From NCBI RefSeq assembly GCF_007992715.1, contig NZ_BKAU01000002.1:372001-436000 (forward strand): DNA of 64,000 nt. Direction: 5' to 3'. Origin of the DNA: Chitinophaga cymbidii (lineage in GTDB: Bacteria > Bacteroidota > Bacteroidia > Chitinophagales > Chitinophagaceae). The notes below the pieces were generated by a model, which worked only from the letters and a program-made list of their open reading frames with translations, had not been told where the DNA came from and did not search any database. This document shows, piece after piece, positions 62,283 to 64,000 of this stretch (positions are counted from its first letter, which is position 1; each line of letters starts with the position of its first letter). Both the position numbers and the translations under genes were made by a program.

Positions 62283-63713
62283 ATGAATCACGACTTCCCA
62301 TCATTTAACGAGTTTAATGAGGATTTTGAAGATTTGAGGGACCTGCTTCAGCAATTTGAAAATCTAAAGGAGGGGCGCTCGCATTCCTTTCTGGATGAGG
62401 ACTCTTTCGAACAGATCATCGACTACTATGATGAACACGACGAGCTTAACAATGCCCTCCAGGCCGTTGAGATCGCCATCGAGCAGTTCCCCTTCTCCTC
62501 CGCACTGCTTCTGAAAAAATCAGCCCTTCTCATAGAAACCAAAAAATACCGTGAAGCCCTGGCGCTGCTGGAAAAAGCCGCATTGCTGGACAGTAACGAT
62601 ATCAACCTCTATATTCTGAAAACAGACGTGTATCTGGCCATGAACCAGCACGAGAAAGCCGCCGCCCTCCTGGAAGAACAGATCGGCATGTTCGAAGGGG
62701 AAGATCGTACAGACCTGCTGCTGGAGCTGGCGGACGTGTACGACGACTGGGAGGAGTTCGAAAAGGTGTTCGATTGCCTGAAAATGCTGCTGGACTTCGA
62801 TCCCAATAATGAGGAGGCCCTGCACAAGATCTGCTTCTGGACGGAGTTCACCGGCCGGAACGAAGAAAGCATCCGCCTGCATACGAAGATCATTAACGAC
62901 CACCCCTATAACCAGCTCGCCTGGTTCAACCTCGGCACCGCCTACCAGGGCCTGAAACTCTACGAAAAGGCGGTAGACGCCTACCAGTATGCCGTAGTGA
63001 TAGATGAAAAGTTCGATTACGCCTACCGCAACATGGGCGATGCGTATATTCATCTGCGTAAGTACAACGAAGCCATTGAAGTATTGCAGAAGCACCTGGA
63101 AGTAGCCAAGCCGGAAGATGTGATCTACGAAGCCATCGGCCACTGCTACGAAAAGATGCGCAAGTTCACCCAGGCCCGCTATTACTACCGCAAGGCTTCG
63201 CACCTCAGTCCCAATGACGACAAGCTCTACCTCAAGATCGCGAAAGCGTACATGACGGAAGAGAACTGGGATTGCGCCATCAAGTCCCTCCAGTCCGCGC
63301 TCCGCATCAACAAACAGAGCGTGGAATACAATATCACCATCGGCCAGTGTTACCTCCAGATAGGAAGCGACAAGGAAGCGCTGGTGTTTTTCCTCAACGC
63401 CGTACGCCTTCGCCCGAGCAGCGCGCTGGCCTGGAAAGAGCTGGTCCGCGGCCTGTATGTGGCCGGCCACGTGGAAGAAGCCCTTACCCAGCTGGAAGCC
63501 GCCGAAGCCAAGATCGGCCGCAAGCCCGTGTTCATGTTCTACAGGGCCGCCATGCTCATTGCCATGGGCAGGACCAAGGAAGGGCTGTTACACCTGGAAA
63601 CCGCATTGCAGCTGCATCCCCGGCAGGTAAAAAAGCTGGTGGACCTCGATCCCTCGATCCTTCAGCACATCAGCGTGGTGGAACTGGTAGCCCGGTACAG
63701 GCGGAAACGTTAA
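62283..63713 (+). CDS. TPR repeat protein
   Basis: 476 residues starting MNHDFPSFNEFNEDFEDLRD; an in-frame GTG at 62247 would add 12 residues. Many tetratricopeptide repeats fill the body, e.g. LNNALQAVEIAIEQFPFSSA, AWFNLGTAYQGLKLYEKAVD and KYNEAIEVLQKHLEVAKPED. No signal peptide, so it is a cytosolic scaffold or chaperone-like protein. The partner is unknown. The start lies 5 bases after a promoter-like element TATATTTA (62270-62277), so the mRNA may be nearly leaderless. Confidence 0.88.
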   Translation: MNHDFPSFNEFNEDFEDLRDLLQQFENLKEGRSHSFLDEDSFEQIIDYYDEHDELNNALQAVEIAIEQFPFSSALLLKKSALLIETKKYREALALLEKAALLDSNDINLYILKTDVYLAMNQHEKAAALLEEQIGMFEGEDRTDLLLELADVYDDWEEFEKVFDCLKMLLDFDPNNEEALHKICFWTEFTGRNEESIRLHTKIINDHPYNQLAWFNLGTAYQGLKLYEKAVDAYQYAVVIDEKFDYAYRNMGDAYIHLRKYNEAIEVLQKHLEVAKPEDVIYEAIGHCYEKMRKFTQARYYYRKASHLSPNDDKLYLKIAKAYMTEENWDCAIKSLQSALRINKQSVEYNITIGQCYLQIGSDKEALVFFLNAVRLRPSSALAWKELVRGLYVAGHVEEALTQLEAAEAKIGRKPVFMFYRAAMLIAMGRTKEGLLHLETALQLHPRQVKKLVDLDPSILQHISVVELVARYRRKR

Positions 63714-63739
63714 AATTCACTTTCTAAAAGATTACTTCT

Positions 63740-63747
63740 TATTTTTG
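63740..63747 (+). promoter_or_regulatory. Candidate promoter of the comA-like gene
   Basis: TATTTTTG matches TAnnTTTG; the start codon is 100 bases downstream. Confidence 0.45.
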
Positions 63748-63847
63748 CGGCGGTTTTCTAAATTGTTCAACATTTTAAAAACAGGCCAACTTAACCAATC
63801 CAACGTTTGGTGGAAATGACCATTAAGAAGAATAAAACCGTGCAAAA

Positions 63848-64000
63848 ATGAATTTTAATCTGACGCAAATTCCCGAAAGGACCACCAGGCCCCGTACCCA
63901 TGGATTGACCATGGTCATGGACAAAGGCTTGAGCGTAGAAGAAGCCAAAAACTTTCTATCCGCCGCCTCGCCACACATAGACATTATCAAGCTCGGTTTC
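63848..64000 (+). CDS. comA: Phosphosulfolactate synthase, ComA-like (3' partial)
   Basis: The first 51 residues, MNFNLTQIPERTTRPRTHGL followed by TMVMDKGLSVEEAKNF and DIIKLGF, are open to the end of the window. The R-x-x-GLT-x-V-x-DKGL and ID-x-x-K-x-G patterns match ComA, which adds sulfite to phosphoenolpyruvate. In Bacteroidota this route may supply sulfonates such as cysteate for sulfonolipids. The rest of the gene must be read to confirm. Confidence 0.8.
   Translation, partial: MNFNLTQIPERTTRPRTHGLTMVMDKGLSVEEAKNFLSAASPHIDIIKLGF

Overview
The window comes from a member of the Bacteroidota, most likely a Chitinophagaceae (Chitinophaga-like) bacterium. Support comes from the gene content: a SusC/SusD pair driven by a FecI/FecR-type sigma/anti-sigma pair, several TlpA/DUF4369 thioredoxins, type III glutamine synthetase and a fused alpha/beta E1 dehydrogenase. 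It also comes from the regulatory grammar: many genes are preceded by the Bacteroidota -7 element TAnnTTTG, and Shine-Dalgarno sequences are essentially absent. The genus is an inference; no rRNA or tRNA gene is present.

Bases 1-15,814 hold the end of the S10 operon (rplD to rpsQ), the spc operon (rplN to secY, then map) and the alpha operon (infA, rpmJ, rpsM, rpsK, rpsD, rpoA, rplQ), all on the plus strand and ending at a strong terminator. Gene order is canonical, but many spacers are long and carry strong hairpins without U-tracts, and there are extra candidate promoters before rplX, rplO, map and infA.

Bases 15,833-36,770 are mixed housekeeping and accessory genes: two tandem zinc-ribbon membrane paralogues, carA, a class I aminotransferase, a DUF1573 protein, fused E1, a CbpA-like DnaJ protein, a small zinc-ribbon protein, a D-2-hydroxyacid dehydrogenase, YebC, an APC permease, a DAACS symporter, DedA, an MFS carrier, MarR, YceI, a protein I do not recognise, malate dehydrogenase and a thioredoxin-fold protein. 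Two gene-poor gaps here (18.7-19.7 kb and 25.0-26.05 kb) contain repeats and hairpins.

Bases 36,930-50,783 hold efp-accB-accC, an LTxxQ-like secreted protein, glnN, purL, a noncoding-RNA-like interval near 45.7-45.95 kb, an alpha-oxoamine synthase (sphingolipid/sulfonolipid type or Kbl), a PafA-like phosphatase, a LiuC-like crotonase and a secreted DUF4412-like protein.

Bases 50,872-61,395 (minus strand) form one inferred cell-surface signalling and uptake locus: ECF sigma factor, FecR anti-sigma, SusC with an STN domain, SusD, and three TlpA-type thioredoxins. The end holds a small secreted protein followed by a degenerate tandem array of terminator-like units, a TPR protein, and the first 51 codons of a ComA-type phosphosulfolactate synthase.

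I found no phage, insertion sequence, CRISPR array or recognisable defence system. The most distinctive observations are an EF-P whose tip residue is arginine in a non-canonical loop, the candidate RNA at 45.7 kb, and the terminator-like minisatellite upstream of the sigma factor gene.
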